A stretch of DNA of 64,000 nt from Bacteroidales bacterium (GTDB lineage: Bacteria > Bacteroidota > Bacteroidia > Bacteroidales > WCHB1-69), in the NCBI GenBank assembly GCA_017962845.1, contig JAGCUN010000006.1:1-64000 (forward strand), written 5' to 3'. Within the stretch, counting starts at the first letter, position 1. The number at the start of each line of letters is the position of its first letter. The position numbers and the translations under genes are program-made. Positions 1 to 8,525 of the stretch are shown piece after piece. The notes under the pieces are model-generated. The model searched no databases and was not told the DNA's origin. It was given only the letters and a program-made list of their open reading frames with translations.

Positions 1-1
1 C

Positions 2-250
2 AGCATGTTCGTGGGCACCGTCGCCGACAAGGCCGACCGTTCCATCATGAACCACTGCTGGGTGATGGCTCCCGGCTACGAGGACAAGCAGGACGCTTTC
101 ATGGCCTACGCCAAGGAATGCGGCATGGTGGGCATCAAGGGTCACCGCAGCGTCGGCGGCTTCCGCGCCTCCCTCTACAACGCCTGCTCCATCGAAGACG
201 TCGAGGCACTCGTGGATTGCATGCAGAAGTTTGAAAAAAATAATAAATAA
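2..250 (+). CDS. serC: Phosphoserine aminotransferase, C-terminal part (cut by window start)
   Basis: This is the last 82 codons of SerC, the PLP enzyme that converts 3-phosphohydroxypyruvate and glutamate to phosphoserine in serine synthesis; it also acts in the PLP pathway in some bacteria. The visible part carries the family's C-terminal signature [18 protein letters not shown], whose His and Arg contact the substrate phosphate, followed by a final helix ending in FEKNNK. The ATG at position 5 is internal; the true start is upstream of the window. Base composition and codon use match serA at 746, its pathway neighbour. The two are separated only by a four-helix-bundle gene, so serC and serA probably form, or once formed, one operon. 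Confidence 0.95.
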   Translation, partial: SMFVGTVADKADRSIMNHCWVMAPGYEDKQDAFMAYAKECGMVGIKGHRSVGGFRASLYNACSIEDVEALVDCMQKFEKNNK

Positions 251-745
251 TTTTTTTGAGTTAAGAGTTAAAAGTAAAGAGTAAAGAGTTTGTGTCCAGT
301 TAATAGGAATGGCCAAGAAGAGTGTTTTGAGAGATAAAAGCTATGCTTTTGCTGTGAGAATGGTGAAATTTTACCAGTTCTTGCGCAATGAAAAAAGCGA
401 GTTCGTTCTCTCAAAGCAAATTCTCAGAAGCGGAACTTCCATTGGAGCGAACATTGAAGAAGCGAGCGGAACACAATCCTGCAAGGATTTTACAGCAAAG
501 CTTCATATCGCCCTGAAAGAAGCACGAGAGACCCACTATTGGATACGACTTCTACATGATACGGATTTTATATCGTCTGAGCAGTGTGATGATTTGCTCA
601 AAGATGCAGAGGAAATCATTGCTCTGTTGACAGCCAGCTTAAAAACTATCAAGGCAAACGACACAAAAGCAAACGCAAGTTAACCCTTCTTACTCTTTAC
701 TTTTTACTCTTAGTTTTTAGTTTTTAATTTTTAACTTGAAAAAAA
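251..745 (+). repeat. Inverted-repeat-bounded element filling the serC-serA spacer
   Basis: The spacer between the serC stop and the serA start is bounded by complementary sequence. A 23-nt segment at 262-284 matches the reverse complement of 690-712 at 22 of 23 positions. The outermost ends, 251-264 and 731-745, are also complementary apart from one unpaired base. The single gene inside is the four-helix-bundle ORF at 309. A transcript across it could fold into a long stem presenting that ORF in the loop, the arrangement known for intervening sequences in bacterial 23S rRNA. The repeats are purine-rich on one strand (gagttaag, taaagag), so low complexity explains part of the match. Confidence 0.7.
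309..683 (+). CDS. Four-helix-bundle protein (23S rRNA intervening-sequence protein family)
   Basis: The 124-residue product belongs to the S23/IVP four-helix-bundle family (TIGR02436). It has the typical N-terminal helix with AFAVRMVKFY, the central signature LSKQILRSGTSIGANIEEAS, and helices KDFTAKLHIALKEARETHYW and CDDLLKDAEEIIALLTASLK. Length equals the family norm. The family was first seen as the ORF inside 23S rRNA intervening sequences and is structurally related to Avd, the accessory protein of diversity-generating retroelements. The molecular function of free-standing members is not established. Here the gene sits in an inverted-repeat-bounded spacer between serC and serA, and its codon use is more AT-rich than theirs, suggesting insertion. 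No promoter of its own is apparent. Confidence 0.88.
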   Translation: MAKKSVLRDKSYAFAVRMVKFYQFLRNEKSEFVLSKQILRSGTSIGANIEEASGTQSCKDFTAKLHIALKEARETHYWIRLLHDTDFISSEQCDDLLKDAEEIIALLTASLKTIKANDTKANAS

Positions 746-1663
746 ATGAAAGTATTAGTTGCAACCGAAAAACCTTTCGCGAAGGTGGCCGTTGATGGCA
801 TTCGCGGAATTGTGGAGGCCGCTGGTTATGAGCTGTGCCTTCTCGAAAAATATACTGATGTTCAGCAGTTTTACGATGCAGTGGCCGATGTGGACGCGCT
901 GATCGTGCGTTCCGACAAGGTGACCGCCCAGGTGGTGGACGCCGCCAAGAACCTCAAGATTGTGGTTCGCGCAGGAGCCGGCTTCGACAACCTCGACCTC
1001 GCCGCCTGTACCGCCAACAACATCGTGGCTGAAAATACTCCTGGCCAGAACTCCAACGCCGTGGCCGAACTCGCCCTCGGCATGATGATCTACATGGCCC
1101 GCAACACCTTCAAACCCGGCACCGGTGCCGAGCTGAAGGGCAAGAAAATCGGCATCCAGGCCTACGGTAATGTCGGCCGCCTCGTCGCCGAAAAGGCCAA
1201 AGCCCTCGGCATGGAAGTCTGGGCTTTCGACCCCTTCGTACCGAAAGAGAAGATGGAAGCCGAAGGTGTGCATGTTCCCGCTACCCTCGAAGAGATGTAC
1301 GAGAACTGCCACTACATCTCCCTCCACATCCCCGCCAACGACCAGACCAAGAAGTCGATCGGCAAGAACCTCGTGGGCCGTATGCCCAAAGGCGGCTGCG
1401 TGATCAACACCGCCCGTAAGGAGGTCATCAACGAAGAGGAGCTCGCCGCTTTGATGGCTGAACGCGAAGACCTCAAATACTGCACCGACATCGCCCCCGT
1501 GGAGATGGGTCTGTTCGAAGGTTTCGAGAAGCGCTTCTTCGCCACCCCGAAAAAGCAGGGTGCCGAGACCGCCGAGGCCAACATCAACGCCGCCAAGGCA
1601 GCTGCCAGCCAGATTGTCAGCTTCTTCCAGACCGGCGACAAGAAGTTCCAGGTGAACAAATAA
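746..1663 (+). CDS. serA: D-3-phosphoglycerate dehydrogenase, short Bacteroidota type
   Basis: The 305-residue enzyme is an NAD-dependent D-2-hydroxyacid dehydrogenase. With the neighbouring serC it is best read as the first step of serine synthesis, oxidising 3-phosphoglycerate. The Rossmann segment has GIQAYGNVGRLVAEKA at about residues 136-151. The substrate-binding Arg is in NTARKEV near 224. The C-terminal ACT domain of the E. coli enzyme is absent, as usual for this short type. The place of the usual catalytic His (TPHxG) is occupied by TPKKQGAET, a substitution I recall from other Bacteroidota SerA proteins. The start follows the inverted-repeat spacer directly, and a strong terminator lies 22 bases past the stop. 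Confidence 0.9.
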   Translation: MKVLVATEKPFAKVAVDGIRGIVEAAGYELCLLEKYTDVQQFYDAVADVDALIVRSDKVTAQVVDAAKNLKIVVRAGAGFDNLDLAACTANNIVAENTPGQNSNAVAELALGMMIYMARNTFKPGTGAELKGKKIGIQAYGNVGRLVAEKAKALGMEVWAFDPFVPKEKMEAEGVHVPATLEEMYENCHYISLHIPANDQTKKSIGKNLVGRMPKGGCVINTARKEVINEEELAALMAEREDLKYCTDIAPVEMGLFEGFEKRFFATPKKQGAETAEANINAAKAAASQIVSFFQTGDKKFQVNK

Positions 1664-1684
1664 GCCGTCTGATACACACATTGA

Positions 1685-1717
1685 AAAAGAGGATTTCCGT
1701 TGGAAATCCTCTTTTTT
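1685..1717 (+). terminator. Rho-independent terminator of serA
   Basis: A perfect stem joins 1685-1698 (aaaaagaggatttcc type) and 1702-1716 through a three-base loop and ends in a T run. It lies 22 bases after the serA stop. Confidence 0.9.
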
Positions 1718-1771
1718 ATTGGGATATTACATACCTATACAATTAAGGTAAGAGTGTAGAATATCTCTGCG

Positions 1772-1811
1772 TACTGACGAAAATGACGGAAAAACCCACA
1801 TTTCGTCAGTA
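1772..1811. repeat. Inverted repeat downstream of mpl
   Basis: TACTGACGAAA at 1772-1782 is complementary to TTTCGTCAGTA at 1801-1811, with partly complementary bases just inside. It lies in the convergent gap between serA and mpl. There is no clean T run on either strand, so it may be a weak terminator for mpl or a dispersed palindrome. Confidence 0.45.
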
Positions 1812-1825
1812 GAATGTCCCTACCC

Positions 1826-3172
1826 CTACAGCAACTCATCGGCCAGCTCCTCGAAGCTCAGACCGCCGAAATTGCCGGAGCTCATCAGCAGGTAGGCCGT
1901 GCCCGCCTCGCGGTGCGCCAACAAAAAGGTGTGCAACGCCTCTGTGTCGGTGAAAACTTCAAGGTCGGTGCGACCAAAAGCTTCGTAAACCATCTCTTTC
2001 GTAATAGGTGGCAACTTCTTGTGCTCCACTGCTTTCGGGTCGAAAAAGATGACCGGCACGTCGGCCGCATCCATCACGTGCTGATACTGCGCCAAGAACG
2101 CCTGCGACAGACTGCTGAAGGTGTGCAACTCCATGCAGGCCACCAGCCGGCGGTCGGGATACTGCTCGCGTACAGCACCTATCGTGGCCTTCAACTTGGA
2201 GGGCGAATGGGCGAAATCTTTGTAAACCACTCCCCTGTCGTTGCGCTTCACCAGCTCCAACCGCTTCGAGGCCCCCTTGAAGGTACGGATGGCCTCGTAA
2301 AACTGCTCGTCGGTCACCCCTACCTCACGGCACGCCAACCGCGCCGCATTGAGGTTCGCCATGTTGTGCTTGCCGAAAATCTGCATCGGCACCTCACCAC
2401 CAGCCGTCTGCAAATAGGTCACCCCATCGCGAATCACGTACGGATGTACCGTATAGGGCTCTTTTTTCACGCCCTGTATCTCCTCGCCTAACATCCGCAC
2501 ATTCTCATCATCATTGCAATAGATAAAGGCCTTGTCGATCATCTTCGCGAAGGTGCGGAACGTGTCCACATACTCGGGAAAGGTCGGAAAAACATTGATA
2601 TGATCCCACGCTATACCGCTGATAATGCCCACGTTAGGCTTGTAAAGGTGAAACTTTGAACGGCGGTCGATCGGCGACGTGAGGTACTCGTCGCCCTCCA
2701 TCACCATAATCTTCGCCTCGTGCGACAACTTCACCATCACCTCGAAACCGGCCAACTGTGCCCCCACCATGTAGTCGCAATCCACATGATGATACTGCAG
2801 CACATGCAGAATCATCGCCGTAATGGTGGTCTTGCCATGACTGCCGCCCACCACAATACGGAGCTTATCCTTGCTCTGCTCGTACAGAAATTCGGGATAG
2901 GAATACACCCTGATACCCAGCTCGTTAGCACGAATCAGCTCAGGATTGTCCAAACGGGCGTGCATTCCCAAGATGACTGCATCGAGGTCGGGCGTAATTT
3001 TGTCGGGATTCCAGCCGATGGAGTCTGGAAGCAGTCCATATTTCTCCAAACGGCCTTTGGCGGGATTGAAAATCTCGTCGTCGGAACCGGTAATGGTGTA
3101 ACCTTTCTGGTGAAGGGCGATGGCCAGATTGTGCATGGCGCTGCCGCCGATGGCAATAAAATGTATTTTCAT
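1826..3172 (-). CDS. mpl: UDP-N-acetylmuramate:L-Ala-gamma-D-Glu-meso-DAP ligase
   Basis: Mpl reattaches the recycled murein tripeptide to UDP-MurNAc in the cytoplasm, saving peptidoglycan precursors. The 448-residue protein starts with the Mur-ligase nucleotide-binding fold (MKIHFIAIGGSAMHNLAIAL). It carries the P-loop GGSHGKTTITAMI at about 110 and the Mpl-type EGDEYLTSPIDRRSKF with its acidic metal-binding residues, then NVGIISGIAWDHINVF. MurC is excluded because Mpl lacks the MurC N-terminal extension and has the DEY...DRRSKF segment. The ATG at 3172 is preferred: the only in-frame codon further upstream is a TTG at 3190. It lies 33 bases after dut on the same strand and is probably co-transcribed with it. 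Confidence 0.93.
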   Translation of the reverse strand: MKIHFIAIGGSAMHNLAIALHQKGYTITGSDDEIFNPAKGRLEKYGLLPDSIGWNPDKITPDLDAVILGMHARLDNPELIRANELGIRVYSYPEFLYEQSKDKLRIVVGGSHGKTTITAMILHVLQYHHVDCDYMVGAQLAGFEVMVKLSHEAKIMVMEGDEYLTSPIDRRSKFHLYKPNVGIISGIAWDHINVFPTFPEYVDTFRTFAKMIDKAFIYCNDDENVRMLGEEIQGVKKEPYTVHPYVIRDGVTYLQTAGGEVPMQIFGKHNMANLNAARLACREVGVTDEQFYEAIRTFKGASKRLELVKRNDRGVVYKDFAHSPSKLKATIGAVREQYPDRRLVACMELHTFSSLSQAFLAQYQHVMDAADVPVIFFDPKAVEHKKLPPITKEMVYEAFGRTDLEVFTDTEALHTFLLAHREAGTAYLLMSSGNFGGLSFEELADELL

Positions 3173-3205
3173 GATCGGATTATTTAGCAATGATAAAATA
3201 AAAAA

Positions 3206-3640
3206 TTAATGGATGCCGGAACTGCCGAAGCCGCCCGCACCACGCTCAGTGTCAGATAGTTCCGCAACCTCTTCCCACTCCACTACCTCGTGGCGCGCCA
3301 CCACCATCTGGGCGATGCGGTCGCCGGGCTGAATGGTAAACGGCTCTTTCGACAGGTTGACCAGCCCCACTTTCACCTCGCCACGATAGTCAGCATCGAT
3401 GGTGCCGGGCGAGTTGATGACAGTGATGCCGCTCTTGATGGCCAGACCGCTACGGGGACGCACCTGCGCCTCGAAACCGGCCGGCAGCTCAATGAAAATG
3501 CCGGTGGGAACCATAGCTCTCTCCAAGGAACTCAACGTGATGGGTTCAGTAAGGTCAGCGCGCAAGTCCATACCCGCCGACAATGCAGTGGAGTACGACG
3601 GCAACGCATTTCCAGAACGATTGACAATTCTACACTTCAT
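3206..3640 (-). CDS. dut: dUTP diphosphatase
   Basis: Trimeric dUTPase hydrolyses dUTP to dUMP and pyrophosphate, keeping uracil out of DNA and feeding thymidylate synthesis. All five family motifs are visible in 144 residues: AGMDLRA (1), RPRSGLAIK (2), [13 protein letters not shown] (3, with the catalytic Asp and the uracil-binding region), GDRIAQMVV (4), and the glycine-rich C-terminal arm [11 protein letters not shown] (5), which closes on the substrate. It has its own -7 box 17 bases upstream of the ATG and is followed by mpl on the same strand. Confidence 0.96.
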   Translation of the reverse strand: MKCRIVNRSGNALPSYSTALSAGMDLRADLTEPITLSSLERAMVPTGIFIELPAGFEAQVRPRSGLAIKSGITVINSPGTIDADYRGEVKVGLVNLSKEPFTIQPGDRIAQMVVARHEVVEWEEVAELSDTERGAGGFGSSGIH

Positions 3641-3656
3641 ATCGTTATTTTTTTTG

Positions 3657-3664
3657 CAAAAGTA
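3657..3664 (-). promoter_or_regulatory. -7 box of the dut promoter
   Basis: On the minus strand this reads TACTTTTG followed by CA, matching the Bacteroidota consensus TAnnTTTG. It ends 17 bases before the dut ATG. No clear -33 TTTG is seen at the expected distance. Confidence 0.65.
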
Positions 3665-3785
3665 ATAATTTTCTCCGAAAATTCACCTTCTTCATTAAGA
3701 AAAAAATCAAGAAACACTACTTTATAATTCTTAACTCTCGTTCGCGCCGATTTCTTCACGCCTCCATTTGCAAGGCGGCCAGAGA

Positions 3786-3940
3786 TACGGACTCGTCCCG
3801 AAGGGACGAAATCTTAGTAACCCCAGACTAGTCCGCGATTAGCGGACGCAGTCTGGGGAGCGATGCCGCCGCGCACATCCCGCGGCACACTGACAGAACA
3901 ATAGAACCTGACGATGGGTATGCCGCGGAAAAACGGGAAG
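3786..3940. repeat. Structured dispersed repeat, copy A
   Basis: About 150 bases here match 9561-9716 at roughly 85 percent by eye. The element has a perfect short hairpin (cgtcccgaagggacg, 3794-3808). Next is a nested double stem whose outer arms are ccccagact (3821-3829) and agtctgggg (3850-3858), and whose inner arms are gtccgc and gcggac. A third stem ccgcg/cgcgg surrounds cacatcc. It occupies the gap between recO and dut. It is far more GC-rich than the AT-rich intergenic sequence around it. The form resembles REP or BIME elements, but no REP-associated transposase is in the window. Confidence 0.8.
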
Positions 3941-3967
3941 GATGCCAAGAACCGTTAGAAAAAACGA

Positions 3968-4684
3968 CTATTCGCTCAGCAGCTGCGACAAAATCTCCAC
4001 CGACTCGATTTTACCAATCTGACTGTTATGTTCCTCAAAATACCGCAACAGTCCATACATCAGCTCATTACGAACAACCTTGGGCGGCATAACCGAAACA
4101 TCTTCCTCATTCATCAGCTGCCACAGATAGGCAGAGGCGTCGCGGCTCAGGAAGTTCGGATACTCGAAATACTCATGCACGAAGCACGACTCGTCGATGG
4201 AAAAAATGGAGTTGTAGTCCGAATAATTGGTGGCGGGAAAGATGCCCATCTCGTGAGCGAGGCGCACCATGAAACGCAGGTGGATATCGGTGAGCTGCGC
4301 CGTCTCATCATCCAATTCCCACAAAGCTTTTTCCACAAAATCGTACAAGGCAGCATCCGCCCGAAACTCTCTTAATATTTTATAAATCAATTCATTATAA
4401 AAGATAAAAAGCGTACGCCGAACAAAATCAAACGGAATCAGCTGGTAGGTATATCGGAGGTTGATTTCCCGAAAATACTTGATGTTTTGTCCTTTGTCGT
4501 CGAAAACCACCTCTACCATCGAGAGGTTCTCCAGCAGGGCCATCGTGCCGCGCCGCTGCTTTGAGTAGGCACCCTTCACGATAAACGACTGTACGCCCGC
4601 CTCCCGCGTGAAGATGTTGACAATCACGCTGTTCTCGGAATACTTTGTCTTATGCAGAACGATGCCGCTGGTCTTGATTTGCAT
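3968..4684 (-). CDS. recO: DNA repair protein RecO
   Basis: RecO works with RecR and RecF to load RecA on SSB-coated single strands during gap repair. The 238-residue protein begins with the OB-fold typical of RecO: MQIKTSGIVLHKTKYSENSVIVNIFTRE is the family start, then FIVKGAYSKQRRGTMALLENLSMVEVVF. A helical C-terminal domain follows (residues about 85-238). The zinc-binding cysteines found in some RecO proteins are not present, as is common in Bacteroidota. The gene lies downstream of the rpsJ terminator on the same strand. It is separated from dut by repeat copy A, so its transcript runs into that repeat. Confidence 0.92.
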   Translation of the reverse strand: MQIKTSGIVLHKTKYSENSVIVNIFTREAGVQSFIVKGAYSKQRRGTMALLENLSMVEVVFDDKGQNIKYFREINLRYTYQLIPFDFVRRTLFIFYNELIYKILREFRADAALYDFVEKALWELDDETAQLTDIHLRFMVRLAHEMGIFPATNYSDYNSIFSIDESCFVHEYFEYPNFLSRDASAYLWQLMNEEDVSVMPPKVVRNELMYGLLRYFEEHNSQIGKIESVEILSQLLSE

Positions 4685-4727
4685 AGGGTTTTCAACAGAA
4701 AATGGGTGCCGGACTACCCTTCCCGAC

Positions 4728-4770
4728 AGATAAAAGAAAGGCCTGCCGCCCCGAAAGGCAGCCAGGCCAA
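4728..4770 (-). terminator. Terminator after rpsJ
   Basis: On the minus strand ggcctg (4768-4763) pairs with caggcc (4745-4740), with an inner ctgcc/ggcag pairing, followed by tttcttttat. It lies just after the rpsJ stop and separates the ribosomal operon from recO. Confidence 0.75.
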
Positions 4771-4792
4771 CGCATTATGAAAATGATAAAGA

Positions 4793-5107
4793 TTACGCTT
4801 TGATCTCAACTTCCACACCGCTGGGGAGCTCGAGACGCATGAGAGCGTCTATGGTCTTGCTGGTGGGACCATAGATGTCGAGGAGTCTCTTGTAGGTGGA
4901 GAGCTCGAACTGCTCGCGTGATTTCTTGTTCACGAAGGTGGAGCGGTTCACGGTAAAGATTTTCTTGTGGGTCGGAAGCGGGATGGGACCAACGAGCACC
5001 ACTTTGTCGTCCTTGTCAGCCTTGATGGTGTGGACGATTTTTTCAGCTGATTTGTCAACCAGATTGTGGTCGAAAGATTTCAGTTTGATTCTAATTTTTT
5101 CTGCCAT
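4793..5107 (-). CDS. rpsJ: 30S ribosomal protein S10
   Basis: S10 (104 residues) is a 30S head protein and the NusE antitermination factor. The sequence contains the family signatures [51 protein letters not shown] and the C-terminal [16 protein letters not shown]. It is the last gene of the rpsL-rpsG-fusA-rpsJ transcription unit, 47 bases after fusA. Unlike the usual Bacteroidota arrangement, rplC and the rest of the S10 operon do not follow: a terminator and recO come next. Confidence 0.97.
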   Translation of the reverse strand: MAEKIRIKLKSFDHNLVDKSAEKIVHTIKADKDDKVVLVGPIPLPTHKKIFTVNRSTFVNKKSREQFELSTYKRLLDIYGPTSKTIDALMRLELPSGVEVEIKA

Positions 5108-5154
5108 TTTTTTAATTGTTTGTTATTTTACAAATATTTGATTTTCAATAATTT

Positions 5155-7254
5155 CTATAATAATGCAAAACGTCCCACATTCATGATATGATCTTGAATA
5201 TCCTGCGGGACGGGTTCATATTTGAAGAATTCCATACTGTAGTTGGCGCGGCCGGAGGTAATGGAGCGCAGGGTGGTGACGTAACCGAACATCTCGGCGA
5301 GCGGCACCTGAGCCTTGATGATCTGAAGACCGATCTGGGCATCAATCTGCTCCACGATGGCGCGGCGGCGGTTGAGGTCGCCGGTCACATTGCCGATATA
5401 CTCGTCGGGAGTAACCACTTCGATCTTCATGATGGGTTCCAGAATGATGGAGGGCACCTCACGACATGCGTCGCGGAAGCCAATCTTGGCACAGATTTCG
5501 AAGGCCATCACGTCTGAATCCACACTGTGGAAGCTGCCGTCCAACACCGTAACCTTCAGGTTTTCAAGCGGAAAGCCCGCCATCACGCCGTTGGTCATAG
5601 CTTGTTTGAAGCCCTTTTCGATGCCGGGGATAAACTCCCGGGCGATGGCGCTTGCCAGCGACTTGTTCTCGAACACCAGTCCGTGCTGATCCATCGGCAG
5701 CGGTTCAAGCTGGAAGTCGATGTCGGCGTAGGAGCCCTTGCCGCCGGTCTGTTTTTTATAGACGGTGCGATGGCGCACACTCTGGAGGATCTCCTCCTTG
5801 TAGGCCACGCGGGGCTTGCCGTGGTTGCATTCCACGTTGAACTCGCGTTTGAGGCGGTCGAGCAGGATTTCGAGGTGCAGCTCGCCCATACCGCTGATGA
5901 CCGTCTGTCCGGAGTTCTCATCCACGCGCACGGTGAAGGTCGGGTCCTCCTCGGCGAGGCGGGCCAGCGCATTCATCAGCTTGTCCTCATCGTCCTTGGT
6001 CTTTGGCTCCACGGCCACCGTGATGACGGGTTCGGGGAACTCAATGTTTTCCAACGAGATAGGATGTCTTTCGTCGGTGAGACTGTCGCCGGTATGAATC
6101 TCCTTCATGCCTACGAGGGCGACGATGTTGCCGGCCTCCACGCTCTCCAACTGCTGTTGTTTGTTGGAGTGCATGAGCAGGATCTTGGCGACGCGCTCGC
6201 GTTTGCCGGTGGCCACGTTCCAGACGGTTGCGCCGGCCTGGAGGGTGCCGGAATATACTTTGATGAAGGTGAGTTTGCCGACATACGGGTCGGTGGCGAT
6301 TTTGAAGGCGAGGGCTGAGAACGGCGCTTTGGGATCGCACTCGCGGGTCTCTTCCTTTTCGGTTTTGGGGTTGATGCCCGTGATGGCGGGAATGTCGGCC
6401 GGTGAGGGCAGATATTCCACCACTGCGTCGATGAGTTTCTGCACGCCCTTGTTCTTGAACGACGAGCCGCAAAGCACGGGTTGGATCTTGCGATCAATCG
6501 TGGCTTTGCGGATGATCGGTATCAGCTCTTCGGCGGTGATGCTGTCGGCGTCGTCGAGGTACTTCATGGCGAGGTCGTCGTCGAACTCAGAGAGTTTGTC
6601 GAGCATCTTGTCGCGATACTCGGCGGCCTCTTCCATCATATCCTCGGGGATGTCGTAAGCCTCGTAGGTCACGCCCTGGTCCTCGTCGCTCCACACATAA
6701 GCCTTCATCTCGAGCAGGTCGATGATGCCGGAGAACTCGTCCTCGGCTCCGATGGGGATGGCGAGGATGACGGGGTTGCCGTCGAGTTTCTCCTTGATCT
6801 GGCTGACAGCGGAGTAGAAGTTGGCGCCGGAGCGGTCCATCTTGTTGATGTAGCAGATACGGGGCACGTGGTACTTGTTGGCCTGGCGCCACACCGTTTC
6901 CGACTGCGGCTGCACGCCGCCTACGGCGCAGAAAATGGCGACGGCCCCGTCGAGAATGCGGAGGGAGCGTTCCACTTCCACCGTAAAGTCCACGTGGCCG
7001 GGGGTGTCGATGATGTTGATTTTGTACTCCTCGTTGAGGTGTTTCCATAAAACGGTAGTGGCGGCGCTGGTAATGGTGATTCCTCGCTCTTGCTCTTGAA
7101 CCATCCAGTCCATCGTCGCCGTTCCCTCATCGACTTCGCCGATTTTGTAGCTTTTACCCGTATAGAAAAGGATACGTTCAGTCGTAGTGGTCTTACCGGC
7201 GTCGATGTGCGCCATAATACCGATGTTTCGAATATTCGATAAGTTTTCCGACAT
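5155..7254 (-). CDS. fusA: Elongation factor G
   Basis: EF-G is the GTPase that drives ribosomal translocation and, with RRF, ribosome recycling. The 699-residue protein is full length with all G motifs: [15 protein letters not shown] (G1), RGITITSAA (G2), DTPGHVDF (G3), NKMDR (G4) and GSS (G5). Domain II follows from about 290. Domain III contains [15 protein letters not shown]. Domain IV has [20 protein letters not shown], and the C-terminal domain V ends the protein. The position between rpsG and rpsJ and the lack of divergence identify it as the canonical copy rather than the FusA2 paralogue. Confidence 0.98.
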   Translation of the reverse strand: MSENLSNIRNIGIMAHIDAGKTTTTERILFYTGKSYKIGEVDEGTATMDWMVQEQERGITITSAATTVLWKHLNEEYKINIIDTPGHVDFTVEVERSLRILDGAVAIFCAVGGVQPQSETVWRQANKYHVPRICYINKMDRSGANFYSAVSQIKEKLDGNPVILAIPIGAEDEFSGIIDLLEMKAYVWSDEDQGVTYEAYDIPEDMMEEAAEYRDKMLDKLSEFDDDLAMKYLDDADSITAEELIPIIRKATIDRKIQPVLCGSSFKNKGVQKLIDAVVEYLPSPADIPAITGINPKTEKEETRECDPKAPFSALAFKIATDPYVGKLTFIKVYSGTLQAGATVWNVATGKRERVAKILLMHSNKQQQLESVEAGNIVALVGMKEIHTGDSLTDERHPISLENIEFPEPVITVAVEPKTKDDEDKLMNALARLAEEDPTFTVRVDENSGQTVISGMGELHLEILLDRLKREFNVECNHGKPRVAYKEEILQSVRHRTVYKKQTGGKGSYADIDFQLEPLPMDQHGLVFENKSLASAIAREFIPGIEKGFKQAMTNGVMAGFPLENLKVTVLDGSFHSVDSDVMAFEICAKIGFRDACREVPSIILEPIMKIEVVTPDEYIGNVTGDLNRRRAIVEQIDAQIGLQIIKAQVPLAEMFGYVTTLRSITSGRANYSMEFFKYEPVPQDIQDHIMNVGRFALL

Positions 7255-7307
7255 AAAAGATCCTTTTTTTACCTTGAATAAGGTGTGGGTGGGGGTATCA
7301 ACAAAGA

Positions 7308-7775
7308 TTAAAATCTGAAGTGTGAGAATGCCTTGTTGGCTTCAGCCATTCTGTGGGTATCCTCTTTACGTTTGAATGCTTGTCCTTCTTCGTTCTTAGC
7401 TGCGATAATTTCTGCTGCCAACTTAGCCGCCATAGATTTCTCGTGACGTTTACGGGCGAAGTTGATCAGGTTCTTCATGCCGACGGATTGTTTACGAGCC
7501 GGACGGAGTTCAGTAGGAATCTGGAAGGTGGCACCACCGATTCTCTTACTTTTGACCTCCAAAGAAGGAGTTACATTGGCGAGGGCTTGTTTCCAAACCT
7601 CGATACCGTTTTCTTTGGTTTTCTCCTCAACGATGTCGATAGCATCGTAGAAGATCTGGAAAGCGGTCTGTTTTTTGCCTTTCAACATGATGTTGTTGGC
7701 GAACTTGGTCACCATAACATCATTGAATTTAGGATCCGGAAGGATTATTCTGGCTTTTGGTTTTGCTTTTCTCAT
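7308..7775 (-). CDS. rpsG: 30S ribosomal protein S7
   Basis: S7 (155 residues) nucleates assembly of the 30S head on 16S rRNA and lines the mRNA exit near the E site. Recognisable segments are the N-terminal [19 protein letters not shown], the beta-hairpin region [21 protein letters not shown], and the helical C-terminus ending KAFSHFRF. The length is normal for Bacteroidota. It lies 95 bases after rpsL and 53 bases before fusA, in one transcription unit. Confidence 0.97.
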   Translation of the reverse strand: MRKAKPKARIILPDPKFNDVMVTKFANNIMLKGKKQTAFQIFYDAIDIVEEKTKENGIEVWKQALANVTPSLEVKSKRIGGATFQIPTELRPARKQSVGMKNLINFARKRHEKSMAAKLAAEIIAAKNEEGQAFKRKEDTHRMAEANKAFSHFRF

Positions 7776-7870
7776 AGTCTTGTAGCTTCAATAAATGATT
7801 AAAAATTTACTTACTCTCGGCACACCCATTTTGGTGCCCAATTTACTCGTACTATTTTATATATTCAGTA

Positions 7871-8251
7871 CTAAGCTTTTTTCTTCGGACGCTTGGCGCC
7901 ATATTTAGAACGACCTTGGAGACGGCCTTCCACGCCGGCGGAGTCCAAAGCACCGCGCACGATGTGATATCTCACACCCGGGAGGTCCTTCACACGGCCG
8001 CCGCGCACGAGCACGATGGAGTGTTCCTGAAGGTTGTGGCCCTCGCCCGGAATGTAGGCGTTCACCTCTTTCTGGTTCTGTAAACGAACTCTCGCTACTT
8101 TACGCATAGCTGAGTTAGGTTTTTTAGGCGTCGTGGTGTAAACTCTGAGGCAAACACCGCGCTTCTGCGGACATGCGTCCAAAGCCTTTGACTTGCTCTG
8201 GGAAGTGATCTTTTTTCTTCCCTTTCTTACTAATTGCTGAATTGTCGGCAT
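7871..8251 (-). CDS. rpsL: 30S ribosomal protein S12
   Basis: S12 (126 residues) sits at the decoding centre and controls translational accuracy. The conserved loops are intact: [17 protein letters not shown] and [14 protein letters not shown]. Both lysines at which streptomycin-resistance substitutions usually occur are present, so this is a wild-type sensitive form by inspection. It is the first gene of the unit and is preceded by a -7 box about 60 bases upstream. Confidence 0.98.
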   Translation of the reverse strand: MPTIQQLVRKGRKKITSQSKSKALDACPQKRGVCLRVYTTTPKKPNSAMRKVARVRLQNQKEVNAYIPGEGHNLQEHSIVLVRGGRVKDLPGVRYHIVRGALDSAGVEGRLQGRSKYGAKRPKKKA

Positions 8252-8311
8252 ACTTGAATTTGATTAATACTTGATTTTTTGTTGTTTATAAACGTCCAAA
8301 ATTTGAGGCTG

Positions 8312-8319
8312 CAAAATTA
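8312..8319 (-). promoter_or_regulatory. -7 box of the rpsL operon promoter
   Basis: The minus strand reads TAATTTTGCAGCCT, a full match to TAnnTTTG. It lies 60 bases upstream of the rpsL ATG, leaving an untranslated leader of about 55 bases. A -33 TTTG at 19-21 bases is not obvious. Confidence 0.65.
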
Positions 8320-8525
8320 CAACTTTTTTTTATTCTGACAGTCAGTGCATTAATTTTTTTCACATTTTTTTGTGATAATGATAAAGTGGTGATTATTAAT
8401 GGAATGAGAGATTTATTAAAATTTGAAAAAAATCTCAACCAGTCAAATTCTGGATAGTAAAATATAATTGAGGTAATTTTCTGTACGAAAATTTGCTACT
8501 TTAGTATTTCTTGAAAGGGATTCCC

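Noticed and set aside
755..1681. A 308-codon open frame antisense to serA
   Set aside because: Product is low-complexity Gly/Val/His-rich without recognisable motifs, and serA on the other strand is certain.
5527..6318. A 263-codon open frame antisense to fusA
   Set aside because: Same reason: EF-G on the minus strand carries all motifs, and the plus-strand product has none.
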